NCBI RefSeq assembly: GCF_022533585.1
Contig: NZ_CP092827.1
Location: 3,822,001 to 3,886,000, forward strand
Length of the DNA stretch: 64,000 bases
Direction of reading: 5' to 3'
From: Pseudomonas sp. LS.1a
GTDB lineage: Bacteria > Pseudomonadota > Gammaproteobacteria > Pseudomonadales > Pseudomonadaceae
Within the stretch, counting starts at the first letter, position 1. Each line of letters begins with the position of its first letter. The notes below the pieces were generated by a model that was not told the origin of the DNA, did not search any database, and worked only from the letters and a program-made list of their open reading frames with translations. Below, piece after piece: positions 8,301-16,526 of the stretch. The translations under genes and the position numbers were made by a program.

Positions 8301-9035
8301 CTAACCCCCTGCCACGCTACCGATGAAGTTCGCCAGCTCTGCTGTCCGGGGGGCCGCGAAAACCTCGCGCGGATGGCCCGTCTCGTGGACCTTGCCCTGA
8401 TGCATGAAGACCAGCTTGTCACCGACTTCCCGGGCAAAACGCATTTCGTGGGTGACCATGATCAGGGTCATGCCTTCACTGGCCAGCTGGCGCACCACAC
8501 CGAGCACCTCATTGACCAGCTCGGGGTCGAGCGCCGAGGTGATCTCGTCGCACAGCAACACCTTGGGCGACATGGCAAGCGCCCGGGCAATCGCCACCCG
8601 CTGCTGCTGGCCGCCGGAAAGGCGGTCCGGGTAGGCGTCGAACTTGTCGCCCAGTCCAACCCTGGCGAGCATCTGTTCGGCCAACTGGCGGGCCTCGGCC
8701 TTGCCGGCCTTCTTCACCACCTGGGGCGCAAGCATGACGTTCTGGCCCACGGTCAGGTGAGGGAAGAGGTTGAACTGCTGGAACACCATGCCAACCTTCT
8801 GCCGCAGCGAGCGCAAGTCGGCGCGGCTGGCATCCAGGTATTCGCCATCCACCTCGATCACCCCGTCGCTGATCGACTCCAGGCCGTTGAGGGTTCGCAG
8901 GAAGGTACTCTTGCCGGAACCGCTACGGCCGATGATGGCGACCACCTCGCCCTCCTCGATCGCCAGGTCGACCCCCTTGAGCACATGGTTGTCGCCGTAG
9001 TACTTGTGCAATGCGGACACTCTAAGCAGGGGCAT
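8301..9035 (-). CDS. ABC transporter ATP-binding protein, polar amino acid/cystine type
   Basis: 244-residue cytoplasmic ATPase of the GlnQ/TcyN class. Walker A is GRSGSGKS at residues 36-43, the signature is LSGGQQQRVAIARAL, and Walker B with D-loop is VLLCDEITSALDPE, whose ITSALDPE form is specific to polar amino acid importers. The start overlaps the end of the upstream permease gene by 14 bp, so translation is coupled. It is the last gene of a four-gene operon (binding protein, permease, permease, ATPase). Cystine or a related sulfur compound is inferred from the sulfur-linked surroundings. Confidence 0.9.
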   Translation of the reverse strand: MPLLRVSALHKYYGDNHVLKGVDLAIEEGEVVAIIGRSGSGKSTFLRTLNGLESISDGVIEVDGEYLDASRADLRSLRQKVGMVFQQFNLFPHLTVGQNVMLAPQVVKKAGKAEARQLAEQMLARVGLGDKFDAYPDRLSGGQQQRVAIARALAMSPKVLLCDEITSALDPELVNEVLGVVRQLASEGMTLIMVTHEMRFAREVGDKLVFMHQGKVHETGHPREVFAAPRTAELANFIGSVAGG

Positions 9036-9669
9036 GCAGCTTCCTCTCCAGATAACGGGCGCTCAGCGAGAGCGGGTAGCAAAGGACGAAGTAACCCACG
9101 GCCACCAGACCGTAGATCAGGAACGGTTCAAAAGTGGCGTTGGCCAACATGCCGCCAGTCTTGGTCAGCTCGGTGAAACCGATGATCGAGGTCACCGCCG
9201 TGCCCTTGACCACCTGCACCGAGAACCCGACTGTCGGTGCGACGGCAATGCGCAGGGCCTGGGGCAGGATCACATGGCGCAACTGCTCCAGACGGCTCAT
9301 GGCCAGGCTGCCGGAGGCCTCCCACTGGCCATGTGGTATGGACTCGACGCAGCCCCGCCAGATCTCGGCGAGAAAGGCACTGGTGAACAGCGTCAAGGCG
9401 ATGGCCGCCGCCATCCAGGCCGACACATCGATGCCGAACAGGGCGATGCCGAAAAACACCATGAACAGCTGCATCAGCAGCGGCGTCCCCTGGAACAGCT
9501 CGATGTAGCTCCTCGCCGCGCCACGCAGCAACCGGCTATCGGAGATGCGCGCCAACAGCAGCAACAGCCCGGCAATACCACCACAGACGAATGCCACCAG
9601 CGACAGCAGCAAGGTCCATTGCAAGCCTGCGAGCAGGTTGCGCACGATGTCCCACAAGGTGAAATCCAT
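9022..9669 (-). CDS. Amino acid ABC transporter permease (HisM/TcyL-like)
   Basis: 215-residue inner-membrane protein of the His/Glu/Gln/Arg permease family. The EAA loop that docks on the ATPase is seen around residues 120-155 (ASGSLAMSRLEQLRHVILPQALRIA). YIELFQGTPLLMQLFMVFFG is the usual motif after the first helices. It begins directly after the stop of the companion permease gene with no spacer and overlaps the ATPase start. Together the two permeases form a heterodimeric pore. Confidence 0.88.
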   Translation of the reverse strand: MDFTLWDIVRNLLAGLQWTLLLSLVAFVCGGIAGLLLLLARISDSRLLRGAARSYIELFQGTPLLMQLFMVFFGIALFGIDVSAWMAAAIALTLFTSAFLAEIWRGCVESIPHGQWEASGSLAMSRLEQLRHVILPQALRIAVAPTVGFSVQVVKGTAVTSIIGFTELTKTGGMLANATFEPFLIYGLVAVGYFVLCYPLSLSARYLERKLHAPA

Positions 9670-10335
9670 TCAGCGTCTCCCCATCAACGCGCGTCGACCG
9701 AACCATGCCAGCAGTTGGCGCACCAGGATGGCCATGACCAGATACAAGGCCGTGGTCAGCAGGTATGTCTCGAAAGCCCGGAAGTTGCGCGACTGGATGA
9801 AGTTGGCAGCGAACGACAGTTCCTCTGTGGCGATCTGCGAGCATACCGCCGAGCCGAGCATGACGATCACGATCTGGCTCGACAGGGCCGGCCAGACCTT
9901 GGCCAGTGCAGGTTGCAGCACCACATGGCGAAAAGCCTCGAAACGGCTCATGGCCAATGCCGCCGCAGCCTCCAGTTGCCCTCTGGGGATGGCCTGGATA
10001 CCCGCCCGAATGATCTCGGTGGAATAGGCGCCAAGGTTGATCACCATGGCCAGTACCGCCGCCTGCCATTCCGTCAACCGAACGCCAAGCGCGGGCAGGC
10101 CGAAGAAGATGAAGAACAACTGGACGATGAAGGGCGTGTTGCGGATCAGCTCCACGTAGAGGCCGAACAGGGCATCGAACGGCCGTAGTCGCCAGGCGCG
10201 CACCAGCGCGCCAAGCACACCGATGGCCACCCCGAACAGGGTGCCGATCAACGTCAGCTCAAGCGTGAACACAGCCCCTTCGAGCAGCAGGCCGCCCTGG
10301 GCCAGCACCGGGGAAAAATCAAATTGATAGGCCAT
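9670..10335 (-). CDS. Amino acid ABC transporter permease (HisQ/TcyL-like)
   Basis: 221-residue inner-membrane permease with YVELIRNTPFIVQLFFIFFG and an EAA loop EAAAALAMSRFEAFRHVVLQ. It is a paralogue of the next gene, the normal two-permease arrangement of polar amino acid importers. The gap to the upstream binding-protein gene is 22 bp. Operon context suggests cystine or another small sulfur-containing amino acid, but the permease sequence does not show specificity. Confidence 0.88.
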   Translation of the reverse strand: MAYQFDFSPVLAQGGLLLEGAVFTLELTLIGTLFGVAIGVLGALVRAWRLRPFDALFGLYVELIRNTPFIVQLFFIFFGLPALGVRLTEWQAAVLAMVINLGAYSTEIIRAGIQAIPRGQLEAAAALAMSRFEAFRHVVLQPALAKVWPALSSQIVIVMLGSAVCSQIATEELSFAANFIQSRNFRAFETYLLTTALYLVMAILVRQLLAWFGRRALMGRR

Positions 10336-10357
10336 GGGTCAGCGACTCCAGGGCCGT

Positions 10358-11143
10358 TCAAAGGTCGGCCGGCAATGGCTGCTTCAGCCATTTTTCGGCA
10401 TTGCGGTTGAGGCTGCCGTCGGCCTTGGCCGCATCCAGGGTGGCGTTGACCTTCTCGAGCAAGGCCGGCTCCTGCTTGGCCAGGCCCACGTACACGGGCG
10501 AGTCCTTGAGCTTGACCTTCATCACCGGCACCTTGCCCGGGTTCTTCTCGGCAATGACAGCCATCACCACGCTGCCGCTGGCGATCAGCTCGACCTGGCC
10601 CGACAGGTAGGCGGCGATGGTCGAGTTGTTGTCCTCGAAGCGCTTGATGATCGTACCCTGTGGGGCGACCGCGGATAACGCCATGTCCTCGATCGAGCCA
10701 CGCGTGACACTGATGGTCTTGCCGGCAACGGCACCGATATCGTCGACCGACGTCTCGGCCGGCCCGAACACTGCCAGGTAGAACGGTGCGTAGGGGCGGG
10801 AAAAATCGATCACCGCTTCTCGCTCGGCGTTCTTGCCCAGGCTGGAAATCACCAGGTCGACCTTGCCGGTCGTGAGGAACGGAATGCGATTGGTGCTGTT
10901 GACCGGGGTCAGCGCCAGCTTGACGCCGAGCCTGTCAGCCAGCAGTTGCGCGGTGTCGATGTCCAGGCCGCGGGGTTTGAGGTCCGGCCCTACCGAGCCG
11001 AAGGGAGGGAAGTCCTGGGGTACGGCGACCTTGAGCACGCCCCGGGCAGTGATGTCGGCCAGCGCATCGGCCTGGGCCTGAGAAACGCTCATGACGCCGC
11101 CGCAAAGCAGGGTGGCCAGAAACAGGGTACGGATGTTTTTCAT
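10358..11143 (-). CDS. Periplasmic amino acid/cystine-type solute-binding protein
   Basis: 261 residues, SBP_bac_3 family. Residues 1 to about 25 (MKNIRTLFLATLLCGG...SQAQA) form a Sec signal peptide. The mature protein begins with DITARGVLKVAVPQDFPPFG, followed by GLDIDTAQLLADRLGVKL and SSLGKNAEREAVIDFSRPY, the standard ligand-cleft motifs. It is the first gene of the importer operon. A sigma-54-type promoter element lies 45 bp upstream of the start. Cystine/cysteine is the favoured ligand because of the desulfhydrase next door; other polar amino acids or sulfonates remain possible. Confidence 0.87.
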   Translation of the reverse strand: MKNIRTLFLATLLCGGVMSVSQAQADALADITARGVLKVAVPQDFPPFGSVGPDLKPRGLDIDTAQLLADRLGVKLALTPVNSTNRIPFLTTGKVDLVISSLGKNAEREAVIDFSRPYAPFYLAVFGPAETSVDDIGAVAGKTISVTRGSIEDMALSAVAPQGTIIKRFEDNNSTIAAYLSGQVELIASGSVVMAVIAEKNPGKVPVMKVKLKDSPVYVGLAKQEPALLEKVNATLDAAKADGSLNRNAEKWLKQPLPADL

Positions 11144-11187
11144 GGAAAATGCCTCGGGTGCATGCGAAGAAGTTGCCTAGCCCGAAA

Positions 11188-11203
11188 AGCACAGGCCGTG
11201 CCA
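11188..11203 (-). promoter_or_regulatory. Sigma-54 (-24/-12) promoter of the cystine-type importer operon
   Basis: On the minus strand the element reads TGGCACGGCCTGTGCT. GG and GC are separated by exactly ten bases and the -24 half TGGCACG is perfect; the -12 half has one mismatch (GTGCT for TTGCT). Transcription should start about 12 bp further, leaving a short leader to the ATG at 11143. The regulator's operator repeat at 11259-11273 lies 55 bp upstream. Confidence 0.7.
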
Positions 11204-11258
11204 GTGTTGCCCGGCAGCCCCGGAATACGCTTTCGCCCCTTGGCATCACGCGGTCTTA

Positions 11259-11273
11259 CTGGTCTGAACAGAT
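11259..11273. promoter_or_regulatory. Operator copy 1, CTGGTCTGAACAGAT
   Basis: A 15-base sequence repeated exactly, in the same orientation, 135 bp away at 11394-11408. Its core TCTGAACAGA is a perfect dyad (TCTG/CAGA). It lies between the importer operon and the GntR/FadR-type regulator gene, so it is the natural candidate for that regulator's operator on the importer side. Confidence 0.6.
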
Positions 11274-11393
11274 AGCACCAATCGCTCTGCCATCGCCCCC
11301 CTTTCGTGCAGCCACCTGCCCCGTTGCGTCAGCGTGGGGCGAGACTTGCCAGGCAACCGCTAAAGCCTTTAAAAAGCGCAGACCCCTTGCCAG

Positions 11394-11408
11394 CTGGTCT
11401 GAACAGAT
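11394..11408. promoter_or_regulatory. Operator copy 2, overlapping the regulator start codon
   Basis: Second exact copy of CTGGTCTGAACAGAT. Its last two bases are the first two of the ATG at 11407, so a protein bound here would cover the regulator's own translation start. This fits autorepression, and also a leaderless or very short-leader transcript, since no Shine-Dalgarno sequence is visible before this ATG. Confidence 0.6.
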
Positions 11409-12093
11409 GCTCGACACACTCCCCCGTGCAGTTCCGGAAATCGCTTTGCAGGCTATCCGCAGGCTGATCCAGGACGGCGACTACCAGCCTGGTGATGCCC
11501 TGCCCTCCCAACGTGACCTGGCAGAGCAGTTGGGTGTAAGCCGCGCCTCCCTGCGCGAGGCGCTGTCCTCCTTGAGCGCCTTGGGGCTGGTGAGCGTACA
11601 GCCGGGCAAGGGAGTATTCGTCCAGGCGCCGCCACCCGCTACCGGTTTCTCCTGGCCCTATGCCGAACAGGTATCCGCCGTCGATACGTTCCAGTTGCGC
11701 TATGCACTCGAAGGGTTTGCCGCCGGCTTGGCGGCGCTGTACCTGACGGCAGCGGACATCGATGCGCTCGAAGCCAATGTCGAGTCGATGCGCCAGGAGC
11801 TGCGTGCTGGCCATTTCGAGGCCGCCGCGCGCCTGGACTTCGCCTTTCACCGTCGCCTGCTGGAAGCCAGTGGCAACCACGCCATGCTGCAGGTGATCAC
11901 CACCAACCAGGACATTTTCCTGGAGAGCCAGAAGCTGCCGTTCATTCGCCCGGAACGCGCCATGGAGACCTGGCAGGAACACCGCAAGATCCTGCGCCAG
12001 CTTGCCCGTGGCAACCAGGCCGGGGCGCAGCGTGCGATGCAAGAGCATATCCGCAACGCGGCATCGCGCACGAACGTGGTGTTCGCGTGCTGA
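11407..12093 (+). CDS. GntR/FadR-subfamily transcriptional regulator
   Basis: 228 residues from the chosen ATG (MLDTLPRAVPEIALQAIRRL). The N-terminal winged helix-turn-helix includes DYQPGDALPSQRDLAEQLGVSRASLREALSSL, the standard GntR form. The C-terminal half is an FCD ligand domain (YALEGFAAGLAALYLTAADI, FHRRLLEASGNHAM). The frame is open upstream but codes for unlikely sequence, and the HTH position fits this start. Two identical 15-bp repeats flank its promoter. It probably controls itself and the adjacent importer operon; its effector is unknown. Its stop codon directly abuts that of the convergent MFS gene. Confidence 0.87.
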   Translation: MLDTLPRAVPEIALQAIRRLIQDGDYQPGDALPSQRDLAEQLGVSRASLREALSSLSALGLVSVQPGKGVFVQAPPPATGFSWPYAEQVSAVDTFQLRYALEGFAAGLAALYLTAADIDALEANVESMRQELRAGHFEAAARLDFAFHRRLLEASGNHAMLQVITTNQDIFLESQKLPFIRPERAMETWQEHRKILRQLARGNQAGAQRAMQEHIRNAASRTNVVFAC

Positions 12094-13476
12094 CTAGTCC
12101 GACAAACGCCGGAACACCAGACCGGAAATTCCACACATGGCAGCGCACAGCACCATCACCGTGGAGATATCTGCCACCGAAGTTTCGCTACGCCCGTCCA
12201 ACCCGGCCAGCATCCCTAACAGCCCCCCTGCCAGGCTCACCGACATGGCCATGGTCAGCTGCACGGACATCGCCGACAACGAACTGGCCGCCGCCGATCG
12301 CTCACCGGGCACGTCCTGATAACTGGCAGCCCCCAACGTCGAGAACTGCAGTGAACGCACCAGGCCTGCGGCGAACAGCACCGTAGCCATCAGCCACACA
12401 GCAGTATCACGATCGAAACTGGCGCACAGGGCAATCCCCACACCACTGAGCACGGCATTGCAACTGAGCACCCGTCGATAGCCGTAGCGCCGCACCAATG
12501 GCACTGCCAGTACCTTCATCAGCAGCGCGCCGACGCCGCCGCTGACCACCAGCCATCCCGCCGCCAACGGGCTCAAGCCCAGGCAGTTCTGCAGCAGTAG
12601 CACGATCAGGAACGGCTGGGCTGCCGAACCCAGGCGGAACAGCCCGCCACCCGCCTGGGCCACGCCAAAGCTGCGCAGGCGCAACAGCGACAGGTCCACC
12701 AATGGATTGGGATGTCGCCGCGCGTGCAGCAGATACCCCAACGCACAGGCTCCCCCACCGGCCACCAGCACCATCGCCCAGGCCTGCGGCAACTGCCCCA
12801 GCCCCAGCGATTCCAGGCCGAACACCAACATGGCCAGGGCCCCGCCGCTGAGCAGCAAGCCACGCACGTCCAACGGTGGCACCGGCCGTGCCGGATAGTC
12901 CGGTACATGGCGCAGGATCAGCCAGCAACCGAGCAGGCAGATAGGCAGGTTGATCAGGAAGATCCAGTGCCAGGACAGCACCGTCACCAGCAAACCGCCG
13001 AGCAACGGACCGACCAGCGGCCCCACCAGTGCCGGCAGGGCCAACCACGACATGGCCTGCAGCAGCTGCTCACGGCTCGACCAGCGCAGGATGATCACCT
13101 GCCCCACCGGTGTCATCAGAGCCCCGGCTGCCCCCTGCAGCATGCGCCCCAGGCACAGCTGCCAGAGCGTATCGGCCAGGGCGCAGGCCAGCGAGGCGCA
13201 AGTGAACAAGCCCATCGCCGACAACATGACCTGGCGTGGGCGAAAGCGCTCGGCGGCCCAACCGCTGACCGGCACGCACAGGGCCAGGGCAAGCATGTAC
13301 AGCGACACCACCAGATTCATGCGCAACCCTGGCTCGCCGAAATCGGCGGCCATCCGCGGCAGGGCGGTCATCACCGCAGTGCTGTCGAGCAGCTCCATGA
13401 ACAATGCGGCACCGATGATCACCGGCACCTTGGGGCTTTGCACATGGCCGGCCAGCAAGGCCGGCTGGGCAGTCAA
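12094..13476 (-). CDS. MFS multidrug exporter, DHA2 (EmrB/QacA) type
   Basis: About 460 residues in roughly 14 hydrophobic segments, typical of DHA2 drug:H+ antiporters. The first helix contains FMELLDSTAVMTALPRMA, equivalent to the family's LD(S/T)T-VNVALP motif, and GWAAERFRPRQVM is loop 2-3. I place the start at a TTG (13474-13476) that overlaps the TGA of the preceding monooxygenase gene, which suggests coupled translation; a GTG at 13441-13443 is an alternative. As the last gene of the organosulfur operon it may export a desulfurised by-product such as a phenol or toxic intermediate. Confidence 0.8.
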   Translation of the reverse strand: MTAQPALLAGHVQSPKVPVIIGAALFMELLDSTAVMTALPRMAADFGEPGLRMNLVVSLYMLALALCVPVSGWAAERFRPRQVMLSAMGLFTCASLACALADTLWQLCLGRMLQGAAGALMTPVGQVIILRWSSREQLLQAMSWLALPALVGPLVGPLLGGLLVTVLSWHWIFLINLPICLLGCWLILRHVPDYPARPVPPLDVRGLLLSGGALAMLVFGLESLGLGQLPQAWAMVLVAGGGACALGYLLHARRHPNPLVDLSLLRLRSFGVAQAGGGLFRLGSAAQPFLIVLLLQNCLGLSPLAAGWLVVSGGVGALLMKVLAVPLVRRYGYRRVLSCNAVLSGVGIALCASFDRDTAVWLMATVLFAAGLVRSLQFSTLGAASYQDVPGERSAAASSLSAMSVQLTMAMSVSLAGGLLGMLAGLDGRSETSVADISTVMVLCAAMCGISGLVFRRLSD

Positions 13477-14684
13477 AACAGCCCCGAGACAGGTGGGCGA
13501 GTGCCCTTGAGCTGCCAGGCACCGACCACCGCCGCCTTCCACTGGCGGGGGTTATGATTGGCCACGGTGCGGGCGTTGCGCCAGTGGCGGTCGAGGTTAT
13601 GCTGGCGGCCGGTGGTGGAGGCACCGCCAACGTCGAACAGCGTTTGCGCAGCCTTGAGCGCCAGCTCGGCGACCAGGTACTGGGTCTGCGCCACCTCGAT
13701 CGCGGCCTGCTCCACGGCGGCTTCATCCAGTTGCGCGGCCCAGGCCTTGTCGATGGTTGCAGCGGCCTTCAGCACCATGGCCTCGGCGCCATAGGCACGG
13801 GCAGCGATATCGCCTACCGACAGCTCAACATAGGGGTCATCCACCGAGCGGCTGGCCGTGCTGTGCTTGATCGGGCGGGCATGCTCACGGGTGAAGCGGG
13901 TGGCGTCGTCCAGCGCATTGCGGGCAATACCGCCCAGCACGGTGGCAAGGAACAGCTGCAGGAACGGCGTGACGATGGTGCGCTTGCCCTCCTCCACGGT
14001 GCGCGTGCGGATATCGCTGGCCTCGACGCGCACATTGCGCAAATGGGTGGTGCCGCTGGCGGTCAGGCGCTGGCCCATGGCATCAAAGTCGTCGACCAGC
14101 TCCAGGCCCTCGCGGTCGCGCGGCAGGATGAACGACACCGGCTGCTCGTCCTCGTCCAGGGCAACGGCGCTGACGTAATCGGCGAACAGCGCCCCCGTGC
14201 TGTAGAACTTGCTGCCATTGGCGCGAAAGTGCTCGCCCTCGCGCACCAGGCGCGCGGCGATGGCGCCGTTGGCACCGCCCAGTTCCCAGCCGGCATTGCC
14301 AATCACCGCACCCTGGAGATAGCGTGCGAACCAGCGCTCGCGCTCCTGCTCGGCGCCTTCGGCCTGCGCGGCCAGCAGGCCTTCGACGAAGGCAAAACCT
14401 GGGCGCAGGGCCTGGGCCACGTTGGAATCGACCGAGGCGACTTGCAGCAGCAGTTCGATCACATCGCTGACAGTGCCGCCGGGGCCGCCGTACTGCTCAG
14501 GGATACGCACGGTGTAAAGCCCGGCTGCCGCAAGCTGGGCAATGGCCTCATGGGGCAGCTGGCGTTCGCGCTCGCGCTGCGCGGCACCTTCGCCGATTGC
14601 GGGCAACAAGGCCACGATGCGGGCCTTCAGCTCCGCGACGCTGGTGGCCGGAGCCAGGGTTGGGAAACGTTGAAATGTGGTCAT
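13473..14684 (-). CDS. DszC-like flavin-dependent monooxygenase (acyl-CoA dehydrogenase fold)
   Basis: 403 residues of the acyl-CoA dehydrogenase fold in the DszC/SfnB-type monooxygenase branch. These enzymes use reduced FMN from a separate reductase to oxidise sulfur. Seen are GLYTVRIPEQYGGPGGTV in the N-terminal helical domain, FRANGSKFYSTGALFADYVS in the middle sheet and HWRNARTVANHNPRQWK near the C-terminus, the last shared with the second paralogue at 25517-26761. It lacks the catalytic acid context of true acyl-CoA dehydrogenases. It follows the first dipeptide-type ABC importer and is coupled to the MFS gene. Substrate unknown; sulfonates, sulfones or thiophenes are the family's range. 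Confidence 0.8.
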   Translation of the reverse strand: MTTFQRFPTLAPATSVAELKARIVALLPAIGEGAAQRERERQLPHEAIAQLAAAGLYTVRIPEQYGGPGGTVSDVIELLLQVASVDSNVAQALRPGFAFVEGLLAAQAEGAEQERERWFARYLQGAVIGNAGWELGGANGAIAARLVREGEHFRANGSKFYSTGALFADYVSAVALDEDEQPVSFILPRDREGLELVDDFDAMGQRLTASGTTHLRNVRVEASDIRTRTVEEGKRTIVTPFLQLFLATVLGGIARNALDDATRFTREHARPIKHSTASRSVDDPYVELSVGDIAARAYGAEAMVLKAAATIDKAWAAQLDEAAVEQAAIEVAQTQYLVAELALKAAQTLFDVGGASTTGRQHNLDRHWRNARTVANHNPRQWKAAVVGAWQLKGTRPPVSGLF

Positions 14685-14735
14685 GGTTCAGTCCTTTAAG
14701 TGCATCTTTCGTTTAAGCGACCCGAGCCTTGTGGG

Positions 14736-14751
14736 AGCAGCTGCTTTGCCA
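14736..14751 (-). promoter_or_regulatory. Weak sigma-54-like element before the DszC-like gene
   Basis: The minus strand reads TGGCAAAGCAGCTGCT, with GG and GC ten bases apart and TGGCA intact. It lies 52 bp before the ATG, in the 129-bp gap between the ATPase gene and the DszC-like gene. The surrounding GTGGGAGCAGC also resembles a decayed REP sequence, so the match could be coincidental. Confidence 0.3.
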
Positions 14752-14813
14752 ATGTCTTGAGGCTGGCGCGATCCCTGGGGGAGCCGCGCAGGGCTTGACG
14801 TCTCAGTTCACCT

Positions 14814-16526
14814 TCAAATCGCGATCTTCCACAGGCGGGTTTCGTCGAACAGGTCGAACGCCTCGTGCACCAGGTCCAGCGGCGGCACCACCAGTTCGGC
14901 GCCGCTACCGGGCAGGCGCGGCACCGCGCCGAGCAATCGCCGGGTGTATGCGTGGGCCGGGTTATCGAACAACTGTTCGACCGGTGCCTGTTCCACCACC
15001 TGACCATGGCGCATCACCAGCACGTCGTCGCTGACATGGCGGATCACCCCCAGGTCATGGGAGATGAACAGGTAGGCCAGGCCCAGTTCGTCCTGCAGGT
15101 CGGCCAGCAGGTCGAGCACCTGGGCTTGCACCGACACGTCCAGGGCCGAGACCGGCTCGTCGCAGATGATCACCTTGGGCTCGCTGGCGATGGCCCGGGC
15201 AATTGCCACCCGCTGGCGCTGGCCACCCGACAGTTGCAACGGTCGGCGCTGGGCAAGCGCTGCCGGCAGGCGCACCTGGTCGAGCAGCACAGCGATGCGT
15301 GCGGGTCTGGCGGGTGCCTCGATACCGGCTACCTGCAACGCGTCATCAAGAATCTGCGCCACGCTCCAGCGCGGGTCGAACGAGCCCAGCGGGTCCTGGT
15401 AGATCACGCTGATCTCGCCACGCAACGGCCGGCGCACGGCCTCGCTCACAGCGTTGGCCGGGCGGTTCCAGGGTTGCCCGCGATAAAGCACCTCACCCTC
15501 GTCGGGCTGCAGCAGGCCGAGGGCGATGCGTGCCACGGTGGTCTTGCCCGAGCCGGACTCACCGACAATGCCCAGGGTGCGCCCGGCACGCAGGGTGAAA
15601 TCGACACCCTGTACCACCTGCCGCACCAGCCCGTCGGGGCCGAGGTAGCGCTTGCCCAGACCACGGCCTTCGAACAGCACGTCACCGTGCGAGCGTGCCC
15701 GCGGTTCGATGCGCACGCCAACCCGCTCGGGTGACAGCCGGCTACCGCGCGGGTGCTCGGCCGGCACTGCCGCCAGCAAGGCCCGGGTGTAGGGGTGGCG
15801 CGGCTGGCGCAGCACCTGCTGCATCGGCCCCTGCTCCACCACTTCGCCATGGCGCAGCACCACCACCTCGTCGGCCAATTGCGCGACCACTGCCAGGTCG
15901 TGGCTGATGATCAGCAGCGAGGCACCACGGGCCTTGATCTGCTGGAACACTTCGAGAATCTGCGCCTGCACGGTGGCATCCAGTGCCGTGGTCGGCTCAT
16001 CGGCGATCACCAGTGCGGGGTCCAGGGCCAGGGCACTGGCGATCAGTGCACGCTGGCGCAGGCCGCCAGACAACTGCCCCGGACGCTGGCGAGCACGCAG
16101 CTCGACATCCGGCACGCCTACTCGCTCGAGCAACTCATGCACACGTGCAGTACGGGTGTGGCGGTCACCGTATCCGTGGGTCTGCAGCACTTCGAGAATT
16201 TCCTTGCCCACAGGCCGCAACGGGTCCAGCGACACCAGCGCATCCTGCAGCACGAAGCCGATGTCCTTGCCACGCACCGCCCGCCACTGCCGCTCGCTGA
16301 GGTCGAGCAGGTCATGGCCGGCGAAACTCAGGCGACGGGCGCTCACTTTCGCTCGCGCCCCGGCCAGGCCGACCAGGCAGCGGGCACTGACGCTCTTGCC
16401 CGAGCCGGACTCACCAACCAAGGCCACGCATCGGCCCGGCGGCAAGGTGAAAGACAAATCACGGACCACGCTGCCGTCATCAAAGGCCACGTTCAGTCCT
16501 TCGACGGTCAAGGTCTTGTCGCTCAT
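14814..16526 (-). CDS. Fused dipeptide-type ABC ATPase, two nucleotide-binding domains (DppD-DppF-like)
   Basis: 570 residues carrying two complete ATPase domains that are separate proteins in classical Dpp/Opp systems. Domain 1 has Walker A GESGSGKS (38-45), LSGGLRQRALIASAL and LVIADEPTTALD; domain 2, beginning near residue 290, has GESGSGKTT, LSGGQRQRVAIARAI and VIICDEPVSALD. The oligopeptide C-terminal extension (HPYTRALLAAVP, HAYTRRLLGAVP) follows each domain. The start MSDKTLTVEG overlaps the permease stop by four bases. It energises the importer encoded just upstream. Confidence 0.9.
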   Translation of the reverse strand: MSDKTLTVEGLNVAFDDGSVVRDLSFTLPPGRCVALVGESGSGKSVSARCLVGLAGARAKVSARRLSFAGHDLLDLSERQWRAVRGKDIGFVLQDALVSLDPLRPVGKEILEVLQTHGYGDRHTRTARVHELLERVGVPDVELRARQRPGQLSGGLRQRALIASALALDPALVIADEPTTALDATVQAQILEVFQQIKARGASLLIISHDLAVVAQLADEVVVLRHGEVVEQGPMQQVLRQPRHPYTRALLAAVPAEHPRGSRLSPERVGVRIEPRARSHGDVLFEGRGLGKRYLGPDGLVRQVVQGVDFTLRAGRTLGIVGESGSGKTTVARIALGLLQPDEGEVLYRGQPWNRPANAVSEAVRRPLRGEISVIYQDPLGSFDPRWSVAQILDDALQVAGIEAPARPARIAVLLDQVRLPAALAQRRPLQLSGGQRQRVAIARAIASEPKVIICDEPVSALDVSVQAQVLDLLADLQDELGLAYLFISHDLGVIRHVSDDVLVMRHGQVVEQAPVEQLFDNPAHAYTRRLLGAVPRLPGSGAELVVPPLDLVHEAFDLFDETRLWKIAI

